Part shown: one piece after another, positions 50,948-60,004 of the stretch
Position numbering within the stretch: position 1 is the first letter of the stretch
Layout: each line of letters opens with the position of its first letter
Origin: Qipengyuania gaetbuli
GTDB lineage: Bacteria > Pseudomonadota > Alphaproteobacteria > Sphingomonadales > Sphingomonadaceae
Reading direction: 5' to 3'
Assembly (NCBI RefSeq): GCF_009827315.1
Contig: NZ_WTYF01000004.1
Location: forward strand, 1,364,001-1,428,000
Length of the DNA: 64,000 bases
Translations under genes and position numbers: made by a program
Notes under the pieces: generated by a model
Database searches by the model: none
What the model was told of the DNA's origin: nothing
Seen by the model: the letters and a program-made list of their open reading frames with translations, nothing else

Positions 50948-52843
50948 TTACTCCGTCCAGCCCAGCACCCGGTCCACGCCTGCCCGCGTCGCCGCGTGGT
51001 AGCTGCCGCGCGTTCCTGCATAGATGCGCTTGGCGATCGGCTGGCCCCAGTCGCCTTCGTTCCACAACACCGTGAAGAGCGGGCGGACGAATTTGGCGCG
51101 GCCGACTTCGGCGAGGAACGCCTCGACCTGAGGCACTGCCGGTTCGTAGCGGTTCATCAGCGCCAGTTCGAGCCAGAGGAACAGTATCTCGTTGTTCCCC
51201 GTCTTCGACAGGCCCAGCGCCGTGTCGAGCGCGGCCAGCTGCGCGGCGGTGCGATCCTTGGGAATGTTGTCGACGAAGCGCATCTGCTCCGCCGCGGTCC
51301 AGCCGGCATAGGCTGCAGGGATTGCGCCCGAGGCCGTATAGGCGGCGACTGCGGTATCGACCTCGGCGAAGGCAGCCGGGTCGGGCTTGGCGACATTGGC
51401 GGGCAGGCCGGGCGCGAAAATCCAGTCGCGCAGCATCAGCGCCTCGGCCTCGGCCGGCGAGGCGACGAGGTTCTCCATCATGTCGGCGAGGAACATCTCG
51501 CTGGTGGCAGGCTGGAAGGCGTGGCCGTCGAACCACTGGCGCAGCCAGCCATCGAACCGCTCGCGGCCGACGATCCGCTCCACCGTGCGCAGGAAGAAGG
51601 CGCCCTTGTCATAGGCAATCGCGCTGCCGAGTTCGTATTCGCCATCGGTGCTGAGCGCGGTGCCGGGTTCGTCCGAACCCACTTCGGCCAGCACTTCCTG
51701 GATATTGGCATACATCAGCGCAGCTTCCTGTTCGGCGCGCTTCTTGCCATAGACTTCCTCGACGATGCGGTTCTCGAAATAGGTCGTCACGCCTTCGTTG
51801 AGCCAGCTGTCGCCCCAGGTCGCATTGGTCACCAGATTGCCCGACCAGCTGTGCGCCAGTTCATGCGCGACGAGGCCGTTGTTCGACCGGTCGCCCGCGA
51901 TGAAGGTGGGGGTGAGGAAGGTCATCACCGGGTTTTCCATCCCGCCGAACGGGAAGGCAGGCGGCAGCACGATCATGTCGTAGCGGCCCCAGCGATAGGC
52001 GCCGTATAGCCGTTCCGCAGCGACCACCATTTCTTCGGTATCGGCCACCTCGGCATGGGCGCGGGGCAGGACCGAGGGTTCGGCCCAGACGCCCGTGCGC
52101 GGCCCGATCGCCTTGAAGTCGATATCGCCTGCAGCGAGCGCGATAAGGTAGGGCGGCACCGGCTTGTCCATCACGAAACGGAAGGCGCGGCGGCCATCGT
52201 CGAGGTCTTCAGGCTCGCCCTGGCGCACGCCGCTCATCACCACGTCGAGGGGCTTGGGCGCGGTGATGCGCGCGGCCCAGGTCTGGCGGATGCCGGGGCT
52301 GTCCTGCGTCGGGATCCAGGTACGGTTGCGGATCGCCTGACCCTGGCTGAACAGGAAGGGGTGGACCTTGCCCGCGGTCTGTTCGGGGCTCAGCCATTGC
52401 AGCGCGCTGGCATCGGCAGGCGCCTTGTAGGCGATGCGGATATTGCGCGCACCGTTCAGCGCAATCGTCAGCGGCGCGCCCTTGCCGCCAGCCTCGACCG
52501 TCTCGCCCACCGAATAGGAAAGTTCGGCGCCGCGGCTGTCGGTGATCTTCTCTATTTCCAGCCCGTAGCTGTCGAGCACTAGCCGCTCTTCGCCCGGAGC
52601 CACCAGCAGCCTGAGTTCGGCCACGCCGCCAACCCGCTGCTTGGCAAAATCGAGGTCGAGATCGAGCTCGACATGGGTGACCCGCGCTTCCTGCGGGCGG
52701 GCATAGGTCGAAGTATCGAGCGCTTCGGGAGAGGTCAGGATCGGCGCGACCAGCGGCTCCGGATAGCCGCCCGTCTCGGCCGGGATCGACGTGCAGGCAG
52801 CGCTGGCGAGCAGCAGGGAAAGCGGGGCGACGATACGGCGCAT
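50948..52843 (-). CDS. M1-family aminopeptidase lipoprotein
   Basis: This 631-residue zinc peptidase is of the leukotriene-A4-hydrolase/aminopeptidase type. A lipoprotein signal (ASAAC) leads; GGMENPVMTF is the exopeptidase motif, and the zinc site is HELAHSW beginning at about residue 327, with the third ligand in WLNEGVTTYFEN. A C-terminal helical domain ends the protein. It would trim peptides in the periplasm. The start 52843 puts the signal at the N-terminus. The gene is divergent from the GH16 gene, with a 156-base shared upstream region in which I see no defined site. Confidence 0.92.
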   Translation of the reverse strand: MRRIVAPLSLLLASAACTSIPAETGGYPEPLVAPILTSPEALDTSTYARPQEARVTHVELDLDLDFAKQRVGGVAELRLLVAPGEERLVLDSYGLEIEKITDSRGAELSYSVGETVEAGGKGAPLTIALNGARNIRIAYKAPADASALQWLSPEQTAGKVHPFLFSQGQAIRNRTWIPTQDSPGIRQTWAARITAPKPLDVVMSGVRQGEPEDLDDGRRAFRFVMDKPVPPYLIALAAGDIDFKAIGPRTGVWAEPSVLPRAHAEVADTEEMVVAAERLYGAYRWGRYDMIVLPPAFPFGGMENPVMTFLTPTFIAGDRSNNGLVAHELAHSWSGNLVTNATWGDSWLNEGVTTYFENRIVEEVYGKKRAEQEAALMYANIQEVLAEVGSDEPGTALSTDGEYELGSAIAYDKGAFFLRTVERIVGRERFDGWLRQWFDGHAFQPATSEMFLADMMENLVASPAEAEALMLRDWIFAPGLPANVAKPDPAAFAEVDTAVAAYTASGAIPAAYAGWTAAEQMRFVDNIPKDRTAAQLAALDTALGLSKTGNNEILFLWLELALMNRYEPAVPQVEAFLAEVGRAKFVRPLFTVLWNEGDWGQPIAKRIYAGTRGSYHAATRAGVDRVLGWTE

Positions 52844-52999
52844 GGGCGACTCCGGAAGCGGTTGATCTGGTTGGGACGGGGCGCCATCTCGCAAATTCGG
52901 GAGGCTCTGGCCAGAGCGGCAATGAAATCGTACCCGCAGGACTCGCCAAACCGGCCCAGATCGGCAATGAGAACGTTATCAAGAACCAAGAGGTCCCCG

Positions 53000-53863
53000 A
53001 TGAAATCGATCCTGCTGTCGCTTGCCGCCGCCCTTGCCGCCATCCCCGCCGCCGCTTCGGCGCATGACATGAGCGGGCGCGAGCTGCTTTTCGCCGACGA
53101 GTTCGATGCAGGTTCGCTCGATCGGGAAAAGTGGATCACGATCGGCCCGGATTTCTGGGTCAACAACGAACAGCAGGCCTATGTCGACGATCCCGGCGTG
53201 ATCAACTTCCTGCAGGACATCCCGGGCGCGGACGACGGCGTCCTGATGCTGCGGCCCGTTTTCAGCCCGGGCATCGACCCCAAGAAGGACCGCAACGCGC
53301 CCTTTGTGTCGGGCCGGATCGAGAGCAAGGGCAAGTTCGACTTCACCTATGGCCGCGCCGAAGCGCGCATCCGCATGCCCGATGCCGAAGGCGCATGGCC
53401 GGCCTTCTGGCTGCTGGGTAACGGCAAGTGGCCCGACACCGGTGAAATCGACATCATGGAATATGTCGGCGAAAAGGACTGGATCGGCGTGGCGCTGCAC
53501 GGCCCCGGCTATTCGGGCGAGACCCCGCTGGTGAACAAGTATTTCTTCCCCGAAGGCATCGATGTGACCGACTGGCACGACTATGCCGTCGAGTGGGGCG
53601 AGGACAAAATCGAGTTCCTCATCGACGACCGCGTGATCTACCGCGTCACGCGCCCGATGGTCGAAAACTACGGCAAGTGGCGCTTCGACAATCCGAAATA
53701 CCTGATCCTGAATTTCGCGATGGGCGGTGCCTATCCGTTCAAAACCAACGGCATCAAGGAACCCTATAACGGCGTGCCGGCGGAAACGGTCGAGAAGGTG
53801 AAGACCGGCAAGGTCGCCATGCTGGTCGACTGGGTGCGGGTCTGGGGCCCGGAGAAGAAGTAG
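53000..53863 (+). CDS. Secreted GH16 family beta-glucanase
   Basis: This 287-residue protein has a cleavable signal peptide (residues 1-21, ending AAASA) and a GH16 jelly-roll domain. The catalytic motif E149-x-D151-x-x-E154 is intact in TGEIDIMEYVG, and the aromatic substrate cleft is visible (GAWPAFWLLG). It likely cuts beta-1,3- or mixed-linkage glucans such as laminarin, which would fit a marine habitat. ATG 53000 has AAGAGGT upstream. It converges tail-to-tail with the Rieske gene, one base apart. Confidence 0.92.
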   Translation: MKSILLSLAAALAAIPAAASAHDMSGRELLFADEFDAGSLDREKWITIGPDFWVNNEQQAYVDDPGVINFLQDIPGADDGVLMLRPVFSPGIDPKKDRNAPFVSGRIESKGKFDFTYGRAEARIRMPDAEGAWPAFWLLGNGKWPDTGEIDIMEYVGEKDWIGVALHGPGYSGETPLVNKYFFPEGIDVTDWHDYAVEWGEDKIEFLIDDRVIYRVTRPMVENYGKWRFDNPKYLILNFAMGGAYPFKTNGIKEPYNGVPAETVEKVKTGKVAMLVDWVRVWGPEKK

Positions 53864-53864
53864 C

Positions 53865-54728
53865 CTAGGTCGGGTCCTGCAGGACCAGTCTGCCGCGATC
53901 ATCTTCCGCGACTCCGAAGATCTCCAGCGCCGGGCAGCGCCCGCCTTCCTCGTGGCCGTCTTCCAGCGAAAAGCGATAGCCATGCCACGGGCAGCTCACG
54001 CGGCCATCGGCGACCTCGTGACCTGACAGCGGCCCCAGCAAGTGAGGGCAGGTCGCGCGGTGCGCCAGCCAGCGGCCCTCGTGGAAACGCAGGACCATCT
54101 CGCCCCCGCCTGCGGAGACGATATTGGCGCAGGCCTTGTCGAAACCGGACGAGGCACCCAGCGCGGTACCCGCCTCCGGCCGCGCATGGCCACCCGATGA
54201 CTTGAGCTCGATAGCCGCCTGGCGCCCGTTCATCAGCTGCTCGTCCTCATCATAGAGCGTGGCATATTGCTGCTGGAGAGCGGCGAGGAGGAACCGGGCC
54301 TGCGCTTCGCTTTCCGGCGGCTGGGGGAGGTAGAATGCCACGCGTACCGTGATCCCGTCTTCGGGCACGGCAGTCGCCTGGGTATGGATTTCCACGCCCT
54401 GCCCGAACCCCTCGACCACGCAGGTCGCCCAGTAATGCCGCGCCGCGTCGACGAGCAGTTCGATGAACTGGCTGCCCGCAGAGCCCGGAAGCGATGCCTT
54501 GCACCGCCAGCCCCAGCTGCCCTGTTCGACCAGCGCGATATCGCCAAACGAGGTCGGATGGACGAAGGGCAGGTGTTCCCAGTCGTAGGCGTTTTCCATC
54601 ATCCTCTGCAGGTTCACCGGCAGCTTGCGCTCGTAGGTGCCAAGGCAGTGGAGGTCCTCGAGGCGCGCCCGGTCGATCCGGTCGGACCTGCCGGCGAAGA
54701 CCGCCAAATCGGCCTCGCTCAGCTCCAC
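53865..54728 (-). CDS. Rieske-type oxygenase with permuted domain order
   Basis: This 287-residue protein has the parts of a Rieske non-haem iron oxygenase in reverse order. The N-terminal half carries the mononuclear-iron motif N46-x2-D49-x2-H52-x4-H57 (NAYDWEHLPFVH) and a likely third ligand, D162 in LYDEDEQLMNGRQ. The C-terminal part has the Rieske cluster C227-x-H229 and C246-x2-H249 (TCPHLLG and SCPWHGY). Classical enzymes have the Rieske domain first. The GTG start at 54728 overlaps the hemF stop by ten bases; no reductase is nearby. The substrate is unknown. Because it is coupled to hemF, a role in tetrapyrrole metabolism is possible but is only inference. Confidence 0.8.
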   Translation of the reverse strand: MELSEADLAVFAGRSDRIDRARLEDLHCLGTYERKLPVNLQRMMENAYDWEHLPFVHPTSFGDIALVEQGSWGWRCKASLPGSAGSQFIELLVDAARHYWATCVVEGFGQGVEIHTQATAVPEDGITVRVAFYLPQPPESEAQARFLLAALQQQYATLYDEDEQLMNGRQAAIELKSSGGHARPEAGTALGASSGFDKACANIVSAGGGEMVLRFHEGRWLAHRATCPHLLGPLSGHEVADGRVSCPWHGYRFSLEDGHEEGGRCPALEIFGVAEDDRGRLVLQDPT

Positions 54729-55576
54729 ACGGCCTCGGGCGGCAGGCTCATGAGGATCGCGTCGATATTGCCGCCGGTCTTGAGGCCGAACAGCGTGCCG
54801 CGGTCGTAGACGAGGTTGAATTCGGCATAGCGCCCGCGCCATTCGAGCTGGGTCAGCTTTTCTTCGGGCGTGAATTCGCTCTCCATCCGGCGGCGCACCA
54901 GCTTGGGGAAGATGTCGAGGAAGGCCTCGCCCACGTCGCGCGTGAAGGCGAAATTGCGCTCGAAAGCGGCTTCGTCCGTACATTCCAGGTGGTCGTAGAA
55001 AATCCCGCCCACGCCGCGGTGCACGCCGCGGTGGGGGATGAAGAAGTAATCGTCGGCCCACTTCTTGAACCGCTCGTAATAGGTCGGGTTGTGGGCCGAA
55101 CAGGCCGCGCGGAAACGGGCGTGGAAGTCGTTCGTGTCCTCTTCGTACGGGAGCGGCGGGTTAAGGTCCGCCCCTCCGCCGAACCAGGCGGCCTGCGTGG
55201 TGAGGAAGCGCGTGTTCATGTGCACGGCGGGAACGTGCGGGTTCGCCATGTGCGCGACCAGGCTGATGCCGGTGGCGGTGAAGCCGGGATTGTCGGCGCT
55301 CGCCCCGTTGATCGAGGCGGCGAATTCGGGCGCGAAATTGCCGCGCACGGTCGACACGTTGACCCCGACCTTCTCGAACACCTTGCCCTTCATCAGGCCC
55401 TGTACGCCGCCGCCCGGATCGTCATTGCCCGCTTCCTCGCGCTGCCACGGCGTGTAGGCGAAGGCGGCATCCGAACCAGCCTCACGCTCGATCGCCTCGA
55501 ATTCGGCGCAGATGCGGTCGCGCAGGGTTTCGAACCAGTTGCGCGCTGCTTGGGTCTGTTGTGTCCAGTCGGTCAT
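54719..55576 (-). CDS. hemF: Oxygen-dependent coproporphyrinogen-III oxidase
   Basis: This 285-residue enzyme performs the oxidative decarboxylation of coproporphyrinogen III to protoporphyrinogen IX in haem synthesis. Family blocks are GGGVQGLMKGKVFEKVGVN, PHVPAVHMNTRF, WFGGGADLNP and RGVGGIFYDHL near residue 172. ATG 55576 is the usual start. The Rieske oxygenase gene follows with a ten-base overlap; upstream, 45 bases separate it from the divergent pdeM. Confidence 0.96.
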   Translation of the reverse strand: MTDWTQQTQAARNWFETLRDRICAEFEAIEREAGSDAAFAYTPWQREEAGNDDPGGGVQGLMKGKVFEKVGVNVSTVRGNFAPEFAASINGASADNPGFTATGISLVAHMANPHVPAVHMNTRFLTTQAAWFGGGADLNPPLPYEEDTNDFHARFRAACSAHNPTYYERFKKWADDYFFIPHRGVHRGVGGIFYDHLECTDEAAFERNFAFTRDVGEAFLDIFPKLVRRRMESEFTPEEKLTQLEWRGRYAEFNLVYDRGTLFGLKTGGNIDAILMSLPPEAVWS

Positions 55577-55621
55577 GCGTGGGGCCTTGCCATCCCGATT
55601 TCCCTACGGCAATAGCGCCGC

Positions 55622-56326
55622 ATGGTTCCCCTTTCGTTCGCAGGCGAGGAATGGCTCCTGACAGAGGGCCGCGCACTGTACTGGCCGCGCGAGCAAGCGC
55701 TGCTGGTCGCCGACCTGCACCTCGAGAAAGGCAGCTTTTTCGCCAAGCACGGGCAGATGGTCCCCCCATACGACAGCCGCGAGACGCTGGAACGCGTCGC
55801 CCTCGCCATCCGCGAAACGGGCGCGCGCCGCGTCATTACGCTGGGCGACAATTTCCACGATTCGGACGGGTCGGCCCGGCTCGAACCACACGCCTGCGGC
55901 ATGCTGGAAGCGCTGACCAAGGCGGTCGACTGGGTGTGGATCACGGGCAATCATGATCCCGACATGGACGCGCGCTGTGGAGGTACGCTGGCAGAGGAGC
56001 TGGAAATCGGCGGCGTGATCCTGCGCCACCGCGCGCAGAAGGGCGAGACGCGGCCCGAACTGTCGGGCCACTATCACCCGCGCCTCCAGCTCAAGGTCCG
56101 GCAGCGCATGATCCGGCGGCCCTGCGCGGTAGTCAGCGCGAACGAGGGCACGGGCGGAAGGCCAAGCGGGCGCATGATCCTGCCTGCGTTCGGGGCCTAT
56201 ACCGGCGGCATGAACGCGGCCGATCCGGCCATCCTCAAGGCGCTCCAGCCTGCCGATCGCATCGATGCGGTAGTCCCTGCGGCAGGCAAGCTGGCGCGTT
56301 TCAACCTGTGGCATCGCGCCGCCTGA
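55622..56326 (+). CDS. pdeM: PdeM-type metallophosphoesterase (ligase-associated)
   Basis: This 234-residue calcineurin-like phosphoesterase has the dimetal motifs VADLHLEKG, LGDNFHD, TGNHDPD and SGHYHP. The length and the LHLEKGSFF segment match PdeM, the DNA-damage-response endonuclease usually encoded with an ATP-dependent DNA ligase (LigD-type or ligase/helicase pair). Those partners are not in this window. It starts at ATG 55622 and is divergent from hemF. Confidence 0.85.
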   Translation: MVPLSFAGEEWLLTEGRALYWPREQALLVADLHLEKGSFFAKHGQMVPPYDSRETLERVALAIRETGARRVITLGDNFHDSDGSARLEPHACGMLEALTKAVDWVWITGNHDPDMDARCGGTLAEELEIGGVILRHRAQKGETRPELSGHYHPRLQLKVRQRMIRRPCAVVSANEGTGGRPSGRMILPAFGAYTGGMNAADPAILKALQPADRIDAVVPAAGKLARFNLWHRAA

Positions 56327-56388
56327 GTTTCGCCCTAGCGAAAAGGCGCGTTTCTCCCTACATAGCGCGCACACCAAACGGCAGAATC

Positions 56389-56404
56389 AGGAGATTGCCC
56401 CATA
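56389..56404 (+). promoter_or_regulatory. infC ribosome-binding site and likely AUA start codon
   Basis: AGGAG (56389-56393) is followed after eight bases by ATA (56402-56404), in frame with infC. The first ATG in frame, 24 bases later, has no Shine-Dalgarno sequence. infC genes are known to use rare start codons such as AUU so that IF-3 limits its own synthesis. An ATT at 56394 is out of frame and meets a stop after three codons. Confidence 0.65.
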
Positions 56405-56944
56405 GCCCGTCCACCCCGGCGCAGCATGCAAATGCCCGTGAAAAGCGGCCCGCGCTACGATAACATGATCAACGTCCCCAAGGTCCGCGTGATCGATCAC
56501 GAAGGCGAAAACCTGGGGGTGATGTACACCCGCGAAGCGGTAGAGCAGGCCAACGAACTGGGTCTCAACCTCGTCGAAGTGTCCCCCAATGCGGACCCGC
56601 CGGTGTGCAAGTTCCTGGACGTAGGCAAGTATCGCTACGAGGCGCAGAAGAAGGCGAACCTCGCACGCAAGACCCAGAAGACGCAGGAGATCAAAGAGAT
56701 CAAGATGCGTCCCAACATCGACGATCACGATTACGACGTGAAGATGCGCAACGTGAACAAGTTCATCGAGCATGGCGACAAGGTGAAGGTCACCCTGCGC
56801 TTCCGCGGTCGCGAAATGGCGCACCAGCAGCTCGGCATGGACCTGCTCAACCGGGTGCGCGACGACGTCGAGGAAATCGCCAAGGTGGAAAGCTTCCCGC
56901 GCCTCGAAGGGCGCCAGATGCTGATGGTGCTCGCACCCAAGTAA
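56402..56944 (+). CDS. infC: Translation initiation factor IF-3
   Basis: IF-3 binds the 30S subunit and checks start-codon pairing. The protein has the N-domain ([20 protein letters not shown]), a helical linker rich in lysine ([18 protein letters not shown]), and the C-domain ([17 protein letters not shown] and [19 protein letters not shown]). From the AUA codon it is 180 residues; from ATG 56426 it is 172. I prefer AUA because a clear AGGAG lies eight bases upstream and the ATG has none, and because family members often have a short basic extension here. An intrinsic terminator follows 31 bases after the stop. Confidence 0.95.
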   Translation: MARPPRRSMQMPVKSGPRYDNMINVPKVRVIDHEGENLGVMYTREAVEQANELGLNLVEVSPNADPPVCKFLDVGKYRYEAQKKANLARKTQKTQEIKEIKMRPNIDDHDYDVKMRNVNKFIEHGDKVKVTLRFRGREMAHQQLGMDLLNRVRDDVEEIAKVESFPRLEGRQMLMVLAPK

Positions 56945-56975
56945 GCGTCTGCCGGCAACGGATCGACCGGACAAG

Positions 56976-57010
56976 AGCGGGGCGGTGCCATGGCACCAGC
57001 CCCGCTTTTT
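56976..57010 (+). terminator. Rho-independent terminator after infC
   Basis: An outer stem AGCGGGGC/GCCCCGCT and an inner stem GGTGCC/GGCACC form a 14-pair hairpin with one unpaired base and a minimal loop, followed by TTTTT. It lies 31 bases after the infC stop. A further small palindrome (TGGGCTT-GGC-AAGCCCA, 57013-57029) follows immediately. Confidence 0.92.
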
Positions 57011-57195
57011 CATGGGCTTGGCAAGCCCAGCTCCATCGACGAGGGGCGAATAGTCGTCCCTCCTATCGACCAAGTGCTTGCCCCAATCGGCAGGCTGCCC
57101 TGCCCCTGCCATGAAATCTGAAGTATAAGGTCGGCGATTTTCTTGGGGCTGCGACATCAGGCCCCGTCACGACTTCACCAGGCAGGTATCGCAAC

Positions 57196-58365
57196 ATGGG
57201 CAAACGACTTCTCGCTTCGGCAGCCATCGCATCGCTTCTTGCGCCGCCCGCAACGCCTGCCCTCGCGCAGGATGCCGCGCCGCTGGCCGCAGCGCAGGCT
57301 GCATCGGTGGACGCCGAATTCGCCCGCTTCGCGCCGCGCCCGTCGAAGAACCTCCAGCTCGATTTCTCGGTCTGGCAGGATGCGCTGCGCTACATGGTCC
57401 TGCGCATGGGTCCGTCCACGCGCCTCGGTGCGAACACCGTCCTGCCTCTGACAGGCACGCGCTTCGTCTACGGGCACGATTCGCGCATCCGCCTCGAAGG
57501 TAACCGGATTCCCTTCTCGATGTTGAGCGAGGAGGCGATTGCCCCGCTGACCGAATACCGCGAGGATCTGCAGCGCATCGCCGGTGAAATCGACATCGCC
57601 AGCCTGCCGAAGAACCAGCAGCTCGCATTCTGGATCAACCTCCACAATGTCGCCGTGATCGAGAAGATCGCGCTGAACTATCCCGTCACTTCGCCCTCGC
57701 TCATCCGGCTCGACGGCAGCGACAAGCCGCTCGACGAAACGAAGTTCATCACCATCGCCGGCGTCGCGATGAGCCCGAAGGACATCCGCACCAAGATCGT
57801 CTTCCCCCACTGGGACGACCCCAAGGTGATCTACGGCTTCTTCCGCGGCGAACTGGGCGGCCCCACTATCCCGCGCGAAGCCTATACCGCGGCCAATGTC
57901 GATGCGCTGCTGGCCGAAAACGGCAGCGAGTTCGTCAATTCGCTCCGCGGCGTGGAAAGCATCGGCGGCAAGCTGCTGGTCTCCGAAATCTTTGAGGAAG
58001 CGGCCCCGTTCTTCTTCCCGCGCATGGACGATGACCTCAAGGCGCACCTTGCAACGCTCGCCGAAGAAGACGTCTCGGCGCTGCTCGCCGAAGGCAAGTC
58101 GATCAAGGTGAACACATATGTCGACACGGTCGCCGACCTTGCCGGGGGCGAGAAGGAACCGCTGTTCTACGAACTCCAGTCGAACGGCGAATACGCATCG
58201 GCCAAGTTCACGCCTTCGATCCTGCGCCTGCTTGGCGAACGCGCGCAGAAATATCGCGTGCTGCAGGAACAGGGCCGCCTCGGCCGCGTGATCCTGCTGC
58301 CCAATCCCGGCGAGACGATCGAACCTGCCGAGGAAGCCGGCGAGCCAGCCCAGCCCGAGCAATAA
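57196..58365 (+). CDS. Secreted DUF547 family protein
   Basis: This 389-residue protein has a signal peptide (residues about 1-24, ending ALAQ) and a DUF547 domain (about 100-260), recognised by NQQLAFWINLHNVAVIEKI and by GELGGPTIPREAY with the following conserved helix. The family is widespread and exported; its biochemical role is unknown, although the fold has been compared with papain-like hydrolases. A Pro/Glu-rich tail closes the protein. It has its own upstream gap of 185 bases after the infC terminator, and an SLC13 transporter gene follows after 92 bases. Confidence 0.85.
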   Translation: MGKRLLASAAIASLLAPPATPALAQDAAPLAAAQAASVDAEFARFAPRPSKNLQLDFSVWQDALRYMVLRMGPSTRLGANTVLPLTGTRFVYGHDSRIRLEGNRIPFSMLSEEAIAPLTEYREDLQRIAGEIDIASLPKNQQLAFWINLHNVAVIEKIALNYPVTSPSLIRLDGSDKPLDETKFITIAGVAMSPKDIRTKIVFPHWDDPKVIYGFFRGELGGPTIPREAYTAANVDALLAENGSEFVNSLRGVESIGGKLLVSEIFEEAAPFFFPRMDDDLKAHLATLAEEDVSALLAEGKSIKVNTYVDTVADLAGGEKEPLFYELQSNGEYASAKFTPSILRLLGERAQKYRVLQEQGRLGRVILLPNPGETIEPAEEAGEPAQPEQ

Positions 58366-58457
58366 GCGCTGCCGCCGCCATGAAAGCGGCATAGGCACCA
58401 CGTGAAGCCTTGCTCCCTCCCGCCCCTGCCCGTTAGCAGGGCAGCGGGAGAGACGCA

Positions 58458-59867
58458 GTGAGCGCACAACGCATCGGTCTGGTAATCGGCATTCTTGCCC
58501 TGCTGGCAGGCATTTTCGCGCCTTTGCCTGCGGGGATGGAACGCGGGGCCGGGATCGTTGCCGGCCTCGTCGTCCTCATGGCCGCATGGTGGATGACCGA
58601 GGCGCTGCCGCTGACGGCGACGGCGCTGATGCCGTTCCTCGTGCTGCCCTTTGCCGGAGTGATGGACGCAAAGACTACGGCATCGGCCTATTATTCGCCC
58701 ATCCTGTTCCTGCTCCTGGGAGGTGCCTTCATCGCCCTCGCCATCGAGCGCACCGGATTGCACAAGCGCCTGGCGCTCGCGCTGCTGCGCATGGTCGGCG
58801 GGCGCGGCGGGCAGGCCGGCGTGCTGCTGGCCTTCATGGCGACAGCGGCGATCCTGTCGATGCTGATCTCCAACACCTCCACCGCGCTGATCATGATGCC
58901 CATGGCCGTCGCCGTGCTGGCAGGCGGGGGCATCGGCGATGAGGACACCGAAGGCCTGTCGGGCGCCCTGCCCATGGGGATCGCCTTTGCGGCCAGCATC
59001 GGCGGGCTCGGCACGCTGGTCGGATCGCCCACCAATGCGATTGCCGTGGGCCTGCTCGACACGCTGACCGGCACGCGCATCACTTTCGCGCAGTGGGCCT
59101 TCTACGGCCTGCCGGTTGTCGTGATCGGGGTGCCGCTGGCCGCCTTCCTCGTCGCGCGGGTCCAGAAGGTCGCGGCGCATCCCTTCGATGCGCGCGCCGC
59201 ACGCACGGCGATCGACACGCATTCTGCCTGGTCGAGCGCGGAGAAGCGGCTGGTCCCCGTCGTCGCAGTGACCTTCCTCTTGTGGATGGGGCAGATGTGG
59301 ATCGCACCCTATCTGCCGGACGGATCGCTGACCGACGGCACCATCGCCATCCTGATGAGCCTGACGCTGTTCCTCCTGCCCGATGGCACGGGCAGGCCGC
59401 TGCTGACCTGGGACGAGGCGAACCGCGCGCCATGGGGCGTCATCATGATGTTCGGCGGCGGACTGGCGCTGGCGGCCGGCATGGCGGCGAGCGGCCTTGC
59501 CGACTGGTTGGGGCAGGCCCTGTTGCCGCTGGAGGCCTGGCCGCTGGTGCTCGTCGCGATTGCCGTGGTCGCGATGGTCGTGCTGATCACCGAGTTCGCC
59601 AGCAATGTCGCCACGGCCAGCGGTATCATCCCGGTCGTCGCCAGCCTCGTCGTGGCGCTGGGGGCCGATCCGGTCCTGCTCGCCATGCCGGCCGCACTTG
59701 CGGCGAGCTGGGGCTTCATGCTGCCGGCCGGAACCGGTCCCAATGCCATCGCCTGGTCGACCGGTCGCATCCGCATCGAACGGATGGTCAAGGCAGGCCT
59801 GCTGCTCGACCTGTTCGGCATCGTGATGATCGTGGCCGTGGTGTGGGGCATGAACGCGCTGCTCTGA
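58458..59867 (+). CDS. SLC13/DASS family anion:sodium symporter
   Basis: This 469-residue inner-membrane transporter has about eleven helices. The two substrate/sodium-binding hairpins carry the SNT-type motifs: MLISNTSTALIMMPMA near residue 135 and ITEFASNVATASGIIP near residue 378. Family members import dicarboxylates, citrate or sulfate with sodium. It starts at GTG 58458 with a GGGAGAG site upstream. Substrate is not determined by sequence; the downstream sulfur-amino-acid gene leaves sulfate open, but the motif resembles the dicarboxylate branch more. Confidence 0.87.
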   Translation: MSAQRIGLVIGILALLAGIFAPLPAGMERGAGIVAGLVVLMAAWWMTEALPLTATALMPFLVLPFAGVMDAKTTASAYYSPILFLLLGGAFIALAIERTGLHKRLALALLRMVGGRGGQAGVLLAFMATAAILSMLISNTSTALIMMPMAVAVLAGGGIGDEDTEGLSGALPMGIAFAASIGGLGTLVGSPTNAIAVGLLDTLTGTRITFAQWAFYGLPVVVIGVPLAAFLVARVQKVAAHPFDARAARTAIDTHSAWSSAEKRLVPVVAVTFLLWMGQMWIAPYLPDGSLTDGTIAILMSLTLFLLPDGTGRPLLTWDEANRAPWGVIMMFGGGLALAAGMAASGLADWLGQALLPLEAWPLVLVAIAVVAMVVLITEFASNVATASGIIPVVASLVVALGADPVLLAMPAALAASWGFMLPAGTGPNAIAWSTGRIRIERMVKAGLLLDLFGIVMIVAVVWGMNALL

Positions 59868-60004
59868 CGGGCGTTTTCCTACCGTCAGTCTACTTGCTAT
59901 CGCCGCCCTGATGGCGCCGAAAAATCTCTCCTCCAACGCTTCCGTGTGGGCGTCGTCTGGGGTCCGGGATTTTCTCCTGTGGACTGTGTTCCAAGCGTTC
60001 CATC

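Noticed and set aside
56328-56343. TTTCGC-CCTA-GCGAAA palindrome after pdeM as a terminator or operator
   Set aside because: The six-base stem is short, no T-run follows and no regulator is nearby; position alone is not enough.
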